A stretch of 52,474 bases of DNA from a virus, in IMG/VR virus record IMGVR_UViG_3300037493_004638, positions 1 to 52,474 of that record; one strand, written 5' to 3'. Shown here piece by piece: positions 22,594-31,222 of this stretch. The notes beneath the pieces are model-generated. The model was not told where the DNA came from. It worked only from the letters and a program-made list of their open reading frames with translations, and did no database searches. The position numbers and the translations under genes were made by a program. The first letter of the stretch is position 1. Every line of letters begins with the position of its first letter.

Positions 22594-23760
22594 TCAGCCG
22601 CCAGAGACGTCGGACCCGGTTGGGATGTAGTGCGGGTGCTGCACGGGAGCCTTCGCACCGTTGGGCAAGCGGTACTTCCCGCTCTTGCGGCCCTTCTCGT
22701 ACTTCTTCGTGTACGCGGCCTTGCCCTTCCACATCTTGACGGTCTTCTTCTGGCCCTTCTTGATGCCCTGCGCGGGAACATCCTTCAACGCAGTGCAGAC
22801 CTGCTCGGCCTCGGTGCCGGTACAAGTCCAGATGCCTTTGGCTGAACGCGTCTTCTTCGACGGAGCGTTCTGGCCGATCTTGGAGTAGTTGTAGAAGGGG
22901 CTGGTCTTCTTCTTGCCGGGTCCACCGCCGCCAGTGACGGGCTTCTTTCCGTCGCCCTTCTTCTTTTCCTTGCCGAGTGCTGCCTTGGCGCGCGCCTTGG
23001 CCTTCTCCGAAGCCTCGTAGAGGGGGTGCGGGGTGATCATCTCGCGGAGTTCGGCCACGAGTTTGCTGAACGACTTGTTCTCGTCCATGTCCTCCTCGTC
23101 CTCTTCTTCTTCCTCCTCCTCACCCTCGTTCTCGCCTTCTTCTTCCTCGTCCTCGTCGGCGTCAGTCTCTCCTTGACCTTGGTCGTCAGTCGCAGCCTTG
23201 GCGACCTTCTTCTCGGCGATGCCGACCAGCGATCCGAGCGCCACCCAGCCCTTGTTGAGGGTCTGTATCTGGCAGTCGTCGGTGAGCTGCTGGTCGGAGC
23301 GCAAGAAGGACTCGTGAACGCCGTCACTCCACTCCAGAGTGACCCACGGCATCGAGATCTTCTTGATCTTCCCGGTCTTGCCGTCGATGCGGCGGATGTT
23401 GGCCCCAGCGAGTACGTTCACGTCGATCATCTCGGTCACTCCTTCGTTCCGCTCGAACTGGCCGAGCATTTTTTGAGCCCATGTGCGACCGGGGTCTCCG
23501 CCCCAAAGTCCCCACGCGATTCTTCCGGCACTCGGGTACCCCTCGTCACCGGAGTAGAAGCCTGCTCCTTGTTTGTCGACCTCATGGCGAGCGAAAAAAC
23601 TCACCATGCGCTTCACGGTCGACGGACTCAGGGACTTCCGGTTTGCGAGGTCTCTGGCGCGAGCAACGCCGATGGATGTTCCGCCCCTCTTGAACTCACG
23701 ACGCAATTCAAGCGCCTGAGCAGCTTCTTTTGCGACGGGAGCAGGGGGCGTGAGGTCCAT
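22594..23760 (-). CDS. Phage protein with RGGTSIGVARARDL domain and acidic linker (388 aa)
   Basis: Residues about 8-105 contain ALELRREFKRGGTSIGVARA, KSLSPSTVKRMVSFFARHEV, SAGRIAWGLWGGDPGRTWAQ. This is a domain I recognise from many tailed phages, often inside large head-related or protease-like proteins; its biochemical role is not established. The central part (115-180) is beta-rich (KIKKISMPWVTLEWSDGVHE). Residues ~200-245 are a nearly pure Glu/Asp run. The C-terminus is Lys-rich and may form a zinc-free basic domain (VQHPHYIPTGSDVSGG at the end). Acidic and basic blocks suggest a scaffold or DNA-mimic role, but this is speculation. Confidence 0.72.
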   Translation of the reverse strand: MDLTPPAPVAKEAAQALELRREFKRGGTSIGVARARDLANRKSLSPSTVKRMVSFFARHEVDKQGAGFYSGDEGYPSAGRIAWGLWGGDPGRTWAQKMLGQFERNEGVTEMIDVNVLAGANIRRIDGKTGKIKKISMPWVTLEWSDGVHESFLRSDQQLTDDCQIQTLNKGWVALGSLVGIAEKKVAKAATDDQGQGETDADEDEEEEGENEGEEEEEEEDEEDMDENKSFSKLVAELREMITPHPLYEASEKAKARAKAALGKEKKKGDGKKPVTGGGGPGKKKTSPFYNYSKIGQNAPSKKTRSAKGIWTCTGTEAEQVCTALKDVPAQGIKKGQKKTVKMWKGKAAYTKKYEKGRKSGKYRLPNGAKAPVQHPHYIPTGSDVSGG

Positions 23761-23772
23761 GACAAAGCCACT

Positions 23773-24129
23773 CTATGGGAGATATTTTGGTTCTACCACC
23801 CCAGCATCCCACGAAACAGAGTCAAAACGAAAAGCGCCGACCACTCGACCCTCGAAGCTTGGGTCGCGCGTCAGCACTCCTCGGATGTCCCCGCTCATGT
23901 CTGCGTTCCGCAGCAGGACATTCGAGACGACGCCGGAGGGCTGGAGCACGAGGATGGCGTAGGCACTGGGAGCAGCAGCTTTGCGCAAGTTGGCCTTGGC
24001 CAACAAGGCGCCAGACGGGGCCAGCAGCGCACACAGCGCAGGCCACGTGAGCGAGAGAGGATCAGCGTCCTTCTGCGGTACCAGCCAACCATCTCGAATT
24101 TTGCAGGGCGTGATCAGAAAACTGGCCAC
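23773..24129 (-). CDS. Protein of unknown function (118 aa)
   Basis: The start GTG at 24129 (VASFLITPCKIRDGWLVPQK) has AGGAGG just upstream; the open frame extends to 24195, but that part contains a terminator hairpin and is therefore unlikely to be coding. The sequence has a hydrophobic helix region (PLSLTWPALCALLAPSGALL) and a beta-rich end (SYAILVLQPSGVVSNVLL-like, VVGAFRFDSVSWDAGVVEP). No family recognised. It lies directly after a terminator, so it probably has its own promoter or relies on readthrough. Confidence 0.55.
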   Translation of the reverse strand: MASFLITPCKIRDGWLVPQKDADPLSLTWPALCALLAPSGALLAKANLRKAAAPSAYAILVLQPSGVVSNVLLRNADMSGDIRGVLTRDPSFEGRVVGAFRFDSVSWDAGVVEPKYLP

Positions 24130-24140
24130 GGTCCTCCTCA

Positions 24141-24180
24141 GAGACTGAAAATCCGGGTCGAACCATATGGTCCGCCCGGA
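24141..24180 (-). terminator. Rho-independent terminator with CCATATGG in the upper stem
   Basis: On the minus strand, TCCGGG and CCCGGA arms (24180-24175 and 24157-24152) enclose a perfect ACCATATGGT palindrome with short mismatches between, followed by TTTTCAGTCT. It lies downstream of the gene ending at 24210 and upstream of the gene starting at 24129, in the correct orientation. Confidence 0.65.
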
Positions 24181-24209
24181 GTTCCGTCGGGACACCTACC
24201 CGTCAGCGC

Positions 24210-24536
24210 TCAGAGAGAGGCGCCGAGTTCGTCTTCGGCATCGGTGGTGTTGGCATCAGCAACGAAGGCGAGGCTGATGTCACCGGCCTGAACCATGCGC
24301 GCCCAGTCGTCGGCGGGGAGCATGGGCTGCTGCATCTGCACGCGGACGTTGAAGTCACGAGCGTGGACAGCGAGGGTGCGCGAGGCAGCGACAGCGAGGG
24401 GGCCGTTCGCCTCGAAGGGGTGCGGGAGGCCGTCGAGGACGTCGCCACCGACGGCGTCGAGGGACACACCGCCGCCACCGACGGCAGGACGGTTCAGGAT
24501 CTTGGTCGAGAGATTCGCGACAGTGAGCAAAGCCAT
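24210..24536 (-). CDS. Small putative virion protein (108 aa)
   Basis: The ATG at 24536 (MALLTVANLSTKILNRPAVG) is chosen for its GGAGG six bases upstream; the open frame extending to 24596 has no support. The sequence contains GGGGVSLDAVGGDVLDGLPH and a beta-rich second half (RTLAVHARDFNVRVQMQQPM, AGDISLAFVADANTTDAED). It looks like a small beta-sandwich virion protein, but no family is recognised. It is followed by a terminator, marking the end of a transcription unit that starts with the baseplate-attached genes. Confidence 0.62.
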   Translation of the reverse strand: MALLTVANLSTKILNRPAVGGGGVSLDAVGGDVLDGLPHPFEANGPLAVAASRTLAVHARDFNVRVQMQQPMLPADDWARMVQAGDISLAFVADANTTDAEDELGASL

Positions 24537-24624
24537 TGATGCCTCCAGTTGAACAGGTGCGGGCCCGGAAGCCCCTAGCCTAGATGGCGGGAGCATCGGG
24601 CGTCAAACAGGTTCCCGCAAGGGC

Positions 24625-25029
24625 TCAGTCCCCAGCGGTCGCTATGACGATGTCCACGTCCACCGCCGCCGGGTCCGTGTTGATGATCTGCAAGCTCGTC
24701 AGCGACTTCGCCGACATCAGGAACGTCGACTCGGCAGCGGTTCCCACCGGAGCCACGTCCAGCGCGGTTCCGCCGTTCAGGGCGACCCCCACAGACGTCA
24801 AGGTCAGGGTCGGGTCGGACGGGATGATGCGAAGCATCAGGAACACCGCCGCCGAGATGGAGTCCAAGGGGAGGATGACCGTCGCCCCTGCCAGCACCCG
24901 AGTTTTCCAGACACCCCCTTCGTTGGGGTCGTCCGACGTGACCGAGAGGCACACGTTCCCGAGGTCTTTTGAGTCAGCAGGGCTCGACGAGATGGAGACG
25001 GTGACGTTGTAGCGAAGACGAATGGACAC
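24625..25029 (-). CDS. Small beta-rich virion-type protein (134 aa)
   Basis: GTG start at 25029 (MSIRLRYNVTVSISSSPADS) with AGGAG upstream. The product is uniformly beta-rich, with DDPNEGGVWKTRVLAGATVI and ALDVAPVGTAAESTFLMSAK, and no charged helices, resembling small decoration or fibre-head proteins. It follows the 849-aa adhesin by 9 bp and is likely co-transcribed, perhaps forming part of the same appendage (inference). Confidence 0.62.
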   Translation of the reverse strand: MSIRLRYNVTVSISSSPADSKDLGNVCLSVTSDDPNEGGVWKTRVLAGATVILPLDSISAAVFLMLRIIPSDPTLTLTSVGVALNGGTALDVAPVGTAAESTFLMSAKSLTSLQIINTDPAAVDVDIVIATAGD

Positions 25030-25038
25030 GGAGGGCTC

Positions 25039-27588
25039 CTAGTTACCTGTGACAACAATCATAATGTGTCTGTTGACCCACAGTGGATTGACGTTGAAAT
25101 CCAACCAAGCAGATGTACTGAAGTCGTAGGCTTCAATGTAGAACCCAGAAGCATCCGGCGAGTTCACCCTGAGCATTGTAGGTGCGACGCCGTTGATTCC
25201 AGCCTTTTCCATCCAAGTCGCACTGACCTCCATTTCCGCAATCCCTGAGTCAAGGGCGAACACATGGGTCAGGTTTACTCGAAGAGAGTCGGCGAAGGGT
25301 CCAGCTGACTGGACGACAAGAGTTCCGATCCCGAATGACCCTGCGAGCGCCACCCAGCCACCCAGAGTACGAATAAGCACTCCTCGGGCTTTTACGATGT
25401 TTCTCCGGGTGACATTGTTGTCGATGTAGGTCGTGGCCCTTGGCTGAAAACTATTTGCATCCACCAGTGCGGCAGTGGCAGAGATCAACTGCGCCGTGTT
25501 CACCCGAAAGATTCCAGACGCTGGCAGCGTGAAGTTGGCATCTCGCGCCGAAGTGACTAGGAAATCACCGTTCCCACTGACGGAACCTGTATTGATGCTG
25601 ACGTCATCAGCCGCTGTGATGAAGATGTCGCTGCCTAAGACTCCGGTAGCAGAGAGAATGAGGCTTCCTGCGATCGGAGCGGGGGGCGTGCCTGTTGCCA
25701 CGACAACCCCTCCTGATGCAGACCGGAGCAGTGCATCCCCTGTAGAGGCCGCGATGTCGATGTCGATCGCTTCGACGACCGCTGCAGGCAGTATAGCGGA
25801 CCCGATGTTGACGGTGGTGAGGGCTGAGATCAAGAGCGCGTTCATCGGCGCGTTCGGTGGCTGCCCACCGGCGAAGATGCTGACCCCGCCCACGCCGAGT
25901 TCGCTGCCGATCATCGTGTCCCCTGTGAACACAGGCGGCAAAGCGGTGCCCGACCAAACAAGCGCTCCGGTAGCGCCGATCAGAGATGCACTGTTGCTGA
26001 AGGACTGAATCGTGATCGGTCCGGTGTCGGTGATCACCTCGACGTACCCTGTCGTCGCCGCTTCGATGGTGACGTCACCCGACGACGTCTGCATGTAGAG
26101 CGGGGAGACGCCTGCATTGAGGGAGATCCTTCCTCCGGTCTGATACAATCCGCCGTCGATGCTCACCTTGGCGCTGAAAGGATTGAGCACCGTGTTGACG
26201 AGAAGGGTGTCGACGACGCGGACGTTCTTCGTGGCACGACCCAGCGTCACCTCGGTGGCGTTCACAGGACCAATTGCGATGGGCCCTGAGTTCACAGGGG
26301 CGGGGGCGTCGAGGCTGCTCGCGAAGACGGTGCCGATGTTCGTTGACCCGAGGACCGTCAAGTCCTGCTCGACGATCTCGTTTCCCTCCACGCGGAAAGT
26401 GTGGCCTGCCCCCGGCACCGAGGAGGAGAGCACCGTCTCCCCCGAGCCGTAGGTCAGATCCGCGTACTCTGCGCCGGGGAACGCATCTTCGTAGAGCCGG
26501 ACCTTCGTGTGGTGAGACTCCCCGGAAATCTCAGGGATGGCGTCCGTGGCCGGACCGTGCTGCTCCAGCTGGAGGTCGACGTCGGCGATGTCGAAGATCG
26601 GCGCGTTGACCCCGACCGTCGTGTACGACACCGCCGAGCATTGGACGAAGACTTCTTTGACGACGGCTGCAGTAGTGGTGACTGCGGGGAGTTGGACGGT
26701 CGTGGAGTACGTCTCCCACACACCGACAACCGTCGAGTCCAGCTGCAAAGTCACAGTCGTGATTGTCACCCCAGCGGCATCCGTGATGGTCGCCGACAAG
26801 ACAGGGTTCCCCACACTCGGAACGACGGAAGGGCGGAACGCGACAGTCAGGCGCAGGCGCCGGTTGGTCGGGACAGGGAGGCCAATCTTCTGAAGCAGGG
26901 TACCGCTGACGCTGCCGAGGCCAGCCGCGTTCTTTCGAGCCCGGAAGGCCAGATTGAAACCAGACGGAGCCAGCACCGCGCTCGATGCGATGTAGGTCAT
27001 CGCGGTGAGGGATGCCGAGTCCCAGAAGTCAGGGAGGCCGACGAGATCGTGAGTGAGGTACGGGGCGCCGTTGCGAACAACAGACACCATCGGCGTCGCG
27101 TCTCGACCCCTCGACAGGAACGGAAAACTGCGGTCGTCGATGTTGATGTTCGCTGCCGGAATGAGTCCTGCCGCCGGAACAACAACCTTCGCGAGCACGC
27201 ACGAAGTCGCCGGGACAGTCTCCGTCCCGAGGTCGTAGATGTTGACCGTTCCCGTCGTGTCGGCAGGGAAGGCGTAGTGAAGGTCGACGCAGACAGCGAC
27301 CGTCTTGGAGGCGTAGGCGCTCAGGTCCAAGTCGATGGTTCCCGCGACATGAACGCTGACGCTGGTGGTTGGATTGAGGTCGCTGACGGCGACGGCAGAG
27401 CTTCGACCAGATGGGTCTGTCGCAAGCTCGATGTGCAACGGGGTGCCAGACACCTGAGGGTTGAAGCCCTCGTAGACGCCCGCAGACACGATCCCCCGGA
27501 ACTGCTGGTTCAGGGACTCAGAAATGTACGGCGCGCGGAAGCGAACCGTAATTTCCTGACTGGTGAAGCTGTACCCGGAAGTTGGCAT
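25039..27588 (-). CDS. Large baseplate-attached adhesin or tail fibre (849 aa)
   Basis: ATG at 27588 (MPTSGYSFTSQEITVRFRAP). Residues ~1-380 form several beta-sandwich-like segments (TIDLDLSAYASKTVAVCVDL, RLRLTVAFRPSVVPSVGNPV). Residues ~380-700 have repetitive beta motifs (SSGDVTIEAATTGYVEVITD, STGDALLRSASGGVVVATG), probably a beta-helix shaft. The C-terminal 150 residues have TTYIDNNVTRRNIVKARGVL and a terminal globular part. No enzymatic motif is seen. Its place after the gpI-like gene makes it a candidate side fibre or tailspike (inference). Confidence 0.78.
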   Translation of the reverse strand: MPTSGYSFTSQEITVRFRAPYISESLNQQFRGIVSAGVYEGFNPQVSGTPLHIELATDPSGRSSAVAVSDLNPTTSVSVHVAGTIDLDLSAYASKTVAVCVDLHYAFPADTTGTVNIYDLGTETVPATSCVLAKVVVPAAGLIPAANINIDDRSFPFLSRGRDATPMVSVVRNGAPYLTHDLVGLPDFWDSASLTAMTYIASSAVLAPSGFNLAFRARKNAAGLGSVSGTLLQKIGLPVPTNRRLRLTVAFRPSVVPSVGNPVLSATITDAAGVTITTVTLQLDSTVVGVWETYSTTVQLPAVTTTAAVVKEVFVQCSAVSYTTVGVNAPIFDIADVDLQLEQHGPATDAIPEISGESHHTKVRLYEDAFPGAEYADLTYGSGETVLSSSVPGAGHTFRVEGNEIVEQDLTVLGSTNIGTVFASSLDAPAPVNSGPIAIGPVNATEVTLGRATKNVRVVDTLLVNTVLNPFSAKVSIDGGLYQTGGRISLNAGVSPLYMQTSSGDVTIEAATTGYVEVITDTGPITIQSFSNSASLIGATGALVWSGTALPPVFTGDTMIGSELGVGGVSIFAGGQPPNAPMNALLISALTTVNIGSAILPAAVVEAIDIDIAASTGDALLRSASGGVVVATGTPPAPIAGSLILSATGVLGSDIFITAADDVSINTGSVSGNGDFLVTSARDANFTLPASGIFRVNTAQLISATAALVDANSFQPRATTYIDNNVTRRNIVKARGVLIRTLGGWVALAGSFGIGTLVVQSAGPFADSLRVNLTHVFALDSGIAEMEVSATWMEKAGINGVAPTMLRVNSPDASGFYIEAYDFSTSAWLDFNVNPLWVNRHIMIVVTGN

Positions 27589-27624
27589 GGAGAACTCGTA
27601 CCTTGGAGAGCCAAGGAGGGAAAG

Positions 27625-30429
27625 TCACGGGAGGAGGACGTAGATAGGGGCAGCGTTCGCAGGCAGGGTGTCGTCGATGAGGCGGGTCACGCGCTCGAAG
27701 GCTTGGTCGTTCGCCAAAGCTCCTTCCGAGAGCAGCTTGGCGGTCTTGGTGAGTTCGACGATCACCCGGTAGGTCGCGCAGATGTTGCAGTCGAGGACGA
27801 TGTTGCAGATGTAGGTGAAGGCCACCGGCCCTACGACCGGAGGGACCGTTGACTGCGTCGTGACCGTGTAGACGGCGTTCGGGTAGGTCGTCGCGATCTG
27901 CGGGACCGCATCCAAGTCGACGTAAGGGACGAGCACGGGCGCCCCGAGGGAGACGAGCGTGGGTGGAGCATCGAGGAAACGAATGTTCCCAGCGCTGTCA
28001 GTGAACTTCCAGTCCCCTCCGGTGTAGACCGAGATGTCGTCACCTACGATGGTCAACGTGTGGACGTTGAGCACCGAGGAGATGCTGAGAATCACCGATC
28101 CGCCCGAGGCTGACAAGGCATCCGGATTCACTGCGGTGGAACCGACGATGATGGGCTCAACGTCGCACATGACGTCGATGCCGGGACGATTGAACGCCGT
28201 CCGAAGCAGGATGTCAGCCATGACCGCGACGTAGTCGAGGTCGACGTCGTCCATCCGAGGGAAGGTCGGAACGACAGTCGTGAAAAGCTGCCCAATGGAC
28301 GAAGTCAGCAGCCCGTTGTTGGGCTCGACGTAGTTCCAGTTTTCAATCGGCCCGAGGTTGGCCCCTATGGATGGCTGGAGGAGGCGAACCACTGTGGGCG
28401 AGATGACCGACCCGATGATCCAGAAGTTGTCGTTCACCGGGGCAACAGAGGCGGAGTTCCCCGTGTTGAGCACGCGACCGACGTCTGAGGCCACGAAGCT
28501 CTGGGTCGGATCGCTGAATTCAGCGAAGCCCGCGTTGTTCGTGATGGTGCCTGCGACCCGACTGCGGCCCGGGTCGCCGACGTAGATGTAGTTGAAACCC
28601 GCCGATGTCGACGTCCCCGGAGCTGCGACCACTGTGAAGAGCGGCAGCACGTTGGCGTCAAAGCCAGACAGGTGAGCGACGTCGATGACCGACGCAGCGG
28701 TTCCCTTCACTGCGATCCACTGGGAGACCTGCCTCACCCAAGCACGCTGGCGGTCGTCAACCTGTTGGGTGTCCACCTCGATGCCGAAGTCCCGCGCGAA
28801 GATGTCGAGCAGGGCCTGTGCGTGGATCTGTACCTCGCAGTCGAGCGGGTTCAGACGGGTCGGGTCCGGTCGGATGATTGGAGCGGAACGGATCTCCCAG
28901 TAGCAGATCGCTGGGTCCGCTCGGAGGAAGGCTTTCACGAAGGCCCGGTCTCCGGCGGAGTTCACCCCCATGATCTCGTAGCAGCCGTCGTTGCCGAGGG
29001 AGGAGCCGTGGATCGATAACAGTTTTCCGATGTCCGTAGGCTCGAACGACGCCGCTGGGGAGAAAACCCGAGTGGTCGTCGGAGTCGGGTGCAGCGGGTC
29101 GGGGCCCGAATTCGGCAGGACTTCGAGGTCGAAGTTCTCGTTGCTGACCACCCCGAGGGGCAGCCCACCCCTCAGCGTGATGCGCGCGAACGGACGAACG
29201 GCCCAGAAGAACGGCCCGTCGGTCTCTGGGAGGCGAAGTCCTTTGATGGGGGCCCGGTCGAACGCGGCCACGGTCGTCTCCACACCGGGAGTGACGGTGC
29301 GATACACCTCGACGTACTTCACGATGGTCGGGTTCAGCCCGATCGCCGTGACGATGTCAGAGGGGATCGTCGTGATGCTCGACCCTGCATCGGTGGCCAG
29401 CCGCACCGTGATGTCGAAGCGCTCTTGAGAGATGGCGTCCGACTGGAACGAGACGACAAGTGGGAGGTTCGGAAGCGCCTCGTAGGTGTGCTGGATGGTG
29501 ACAAGCCGGTCGGCGGTGGTGCGGTAGGCGTAGGTGATCTTCCCGAAGGGGTCTTTGAGAGCCCCGGGAACGACAAGGCGCCCGACGACAGCACGTCCCG
29601 CCTCGACATCGCCGATCTCGGTGAGCACCGACGCCCCATCCGAAAGGGGGCCGAGGAAGATCAGCTTCCCGATGTCCGTCTGCGTGAACACGTAGGACGG
29701 AGAGCCGACGGTGCCTGCGGCATCAACCTCTCCGTCGTTGAATTCGCGCTCATTGAGCTGCTGGTTGTTGAGGACAGACTGGTAGTACATCTGGCGCGTC
29801 AGCACGGAGAACTGCTTCGCGCCGTCGAACACCTGCCAGCCGATCTCCACGAGACGGGGGTCGCCACCCCGAATCTCGATCTCGACCTCGTCGACAGGAA
29901 TCTCGACCGCCGGGCGCATCTCCCAGCGCACCGGCCCGGCGTCCACAGCGATCAGAGGGTCGGTGAAGACTTCCTTCTCGTTGATGAATCCCGAGATGGT
30001 GAATGTCTGCTGGTTGTTCGTCTGAACTGACGAACGTCGGATTATGATTTGTTTGCCGATATCCGCAGGGGAGAAGCGGGTGGTTCGGTCCTGCGCCGTG
30101 AAGGTGCCGGACGAGAAAACGCGGGCCTGTGCCCCTGTCTGCTCGATCGCCCCTGTGGGGATGATCTGCTTCCCGAGCGTGAGGAACTCGAAGTCCGACC
30201 ACGCCGTCCGCACGAGAAAAGGGTCGCGGAGGTCACCAAACTGGCGGATGTGCTCGCGAAGGTTGTCGAAGGACGGGAACAGCCCCTCCTGAAGACGCTC
30301 CAGCAGGCGACCGTTGTCGGCGTCAACCTTCTGATAGACCTGCGGAATCGTGTCGAAGAGGACGTTGCGCGCCCAATCCGCCTGCCCTGTAGGGCTCTGT
30401 CCAAAAGGTCCACTTCCGAATCCACCCAC
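27625..30429 (-). CDS. Baseplate/tail protein with gpI-like N-terminus and DIGK repeats (934 aa)
   Basis: GTG start at 30429 with GGAGGT six bases upstream. The first 100 residues (RNVLFDTIPQVYQKVDADNG, FPSFDNLREHIRQFGDLRDP) resemble P2 gpI/tail-protein-I type baseplate proteins (LLPxxY...). Four internal repeats carry FSPADIGKQI, FTQTDIGKLI, FEPTDIGKLL and FVASDVGRVL near residues 120, 253, 466 and 650, each followed by a beta segment. The C-terminus (ALANDQAFERVTRLIDDTLP, AAPIYVLLP) is again baseplate-like. I infer a wedge-to-fibre connector combining gpI with repeated insertions. Confidence 0.78.
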   Translation of the reverse strand: MGGFGSGPFGQSPTGQADWARNVLFDTIPQVYQKVDADNGRLLERLQEGLFPSFDNLREHIRQFGDLRDPFLVRTAWSDFEFLTLGKQIIPTGAIEQTGAQARVFSSGTFTAQDRTTRFSPADIGKQIIIRRSSVQTNNQQTFTISGFINEKEVFTDPLIAVDAGPVRWEMRPAVEIPVDEVEIEIRGGDPRLVEIGWQVFDGAKQFSVLTRQMYYQSVLNNQQLNEREFNDGEVDAAGTVGSPSYVFTQTDIGKLIFLGPLSDGASVLTEIGDVEAGRAVVGRLVVPGALKDPFGKITYAYRTTADRLVTIQHTYEALPNLPLVVSFQSDAISQERFDITVRLATDAGSSITTIPSDIVTAIGLNPTIVKYVEVYRTVTPGVETTVAAFDRAPIKGLRLPETDGPFFWAVRPFARITLRGGLPLGVVSNENFDLEVLPNSGPDPLHPTPTTTRVFSPAASFEPTDIGKLLSIHGSSLGNDGCYEIMGVNSAGDRAFVKAFLRADPAICYWEIRSAPIIRPDPTRLNPLDCEVQIHAQALLDIFARDFGIEVDTQQVDDRQRAWVRQVSQWIAVKGTAASVIDVAHLSGFDANVLPLFTVVAAPGTSTSAGFNYIYVGDPGRSRVAGTITNNAGFAEFSDPTQSFVASDVGRVLNTGNSASVAPVNDNFWIIGSVISPTVVRLLQPSIGANLGPIENWNYVEPNNGLLTSSIGQLFTTVVPTFPRMDDVDLDYVAVMADILLRTAFNRPGIDVMCDVEPIIVGSTAVNPDALSASGGSVILSISSVLNVHTLTIVGDDISVYTGGDWKFTDSAGNIRFLDAPPTLVSLGAPVLVPYVDLDAVPQIATTYPNAVYTVTTQSTVPPVVGPVAFTYICNIVLDCNICATYRVIVELTKTAKLLSEGALANDQAFERVTRLIDDTLPANAAPIYVLLP

Positions 30430-30508
30430 TGCAAACCTCCATCGGATCCGAAGTACCCTACTACCGAGCGTTCCTCTGGACTACTGCGGGTCCGTATGGT
30501 CCTCAAAA

Positions 30509-30886
30509 TCAGAGAGGCAGGAAGGTCACACCGGGTTGAACGACAAAGGAGCTGCGGGGGACGACGTTGTACCGCTCTGAGGACGCTGTGATGAGCCAGA
30601 CGTCGAACGCGAGCGTGCAGGGCGCGATGCCCTGCGTGTCCGCCGGAACGAAGTAGAACTCAGCGATTCCTTGACGCGGGATCGTGATGGCCGCTTCACT
30701 GGGGACGTTCGACCGCTTCTGGATTGTGGGTAGGTCGTCGCTCAGGGCCTGTTTGACCGTGAGGATCACTCGACCCCCCGTGATGTCGTAGGGCGTGCCG
30801 TCCGGCTTTGTGACGGCCATCTGGAGCTTCTTGGTCGTGCCCCGGATGATCGTCAGGCTGTTCGCAGGCAGAAGCAGCGGCTGCAT
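30509..30886 (-). CDS. BppU-N-like or Ig-like tail protein (125 aa)
   Basis: ATG at 30886 (MQPLLLPANSLTIIRGTTKK). The pattern LTIIRGTTKKLQMAVTKPDG...PYDITGGRVILTVKQ...FYFVPADTQ resembles the immunoglobulin-like N-terminal domain of phage baseplate upper protein (BppU/DUF2479), in which T-GxT..L.....DG-x-P-x-DLTG marks the first strands. The domain fills almost the whole protein. It probably sits at the tail tip or baseplate, before the gpI-like protein that follows. Identification is by motif only. Confidence 0.68.
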   Translation of the reverse strand: MQPLLLPANSLTIIRGTTKKLQMAVTKPDGTPYDITGGRVILTVKQALSDDLPTIQKRSNVPSEAAITIPRQGIAEFYFVPADTQGIAPCTLAFDVWLITASSERYNVVPRSSFVVQPGVTFLPL

Positions 30887-30901
30887 GGAGGCTCCAGTCA
30901 G

Positions 30902-31222
30902 TCACTTCTCGCGAGGAACCCACCCCTCGGCGAGCTGGGAAATGACATCCACAACGTAGCAGAATCCTGCCGAAGCGAACGCCCAGATTGCTGCAGGACC
31001 GAAGGTGGCTGCCAACGCTTCAGGAAGAGGCATCGAGGGGCTCACGGGCAGCCCATAGATGACCCGGGACAAGACCCACCCCATCCACCCAGCGTGGAAG
31101 CCAGTGCAGTACGAGCACGAGAGCATCCGGTCGAAGAAGTTCACCTTGCGGAGCACGTCGACCTTGTTCATCAAGCCGAAGCACAGGCCGTAGCAGAGCA
31201 ACAGGTCGATCAGAGCAGGCAT
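30902..31222 (-). CDS. Membrane protein with CSYCTGFHAGW motif, DUF1360-like (106 aa)
   Basis: ATG at 31222, overlapping the stop of the upstream gene (TGATG). Two or three hydrophobic segments: about 2-18 (PALIDLLLCYGLCFGLM), 45-60 (GWMGWVLSRVIYGLPV) and 75-95 (AIWAFASAGFCYVVDVISQL). Between the first two lies MLSCSYCTGFHAGW, matching the CxxCxGxWxG-type motif of the DUF1360 membrane family, whose function is unknown. Such genes often sit among tail or lysis genes. No lysis activity can be claimed. Confidence 0.7.
   Translation of the reverse strand: MPALIDLLLCYGLCFGLMNKVDVLRKVNFFDRMLSCSYCTGFHAGWMGWVLSRVIYGLPVSPSMPLPEALAATFGPAAIWAFASAGFCYVVDVISQLAEGWVPREK

Noticed and set aside
7023-24104. 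Octamer TTTTGCAG seen five times in the same orientation (near 7023, 12989, 19029, 20042, 24097)
   Set aside because: Count is above a rough expectation but small, and no conserved context was found; insufficient for a claim.
23026-24291. 421-codon plus-strand frame
   Set aside because: The Leu/Phe-rich start is the reverse reading of the Glu/Asp run of the minus-strand gene; not a membrane protein.
27602-27617. CCTTGG-CTCT-CCAAGG hairpin between two large tail genes
   Set aside because: Short stem without a following T-tract in the transcribed direction, directly at a ribosome binding site; not called a terminator.
26401-27852. 483-codon plus-strand open frame opposite the 849-aa adhesin
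   Set aside because: Arg-rich, low-hydrophobicity product typical of antisense frames in GC-rich genes; it spans two minus-strand genes and lacks a ribosome binding site.
30494-30507. GGTCCGTATGGTCC near the gpI-like gene as another CCATATGG element
   Set aside because: Core differs by one base and it is a direct rather than inverted repeat, so it was not counted.
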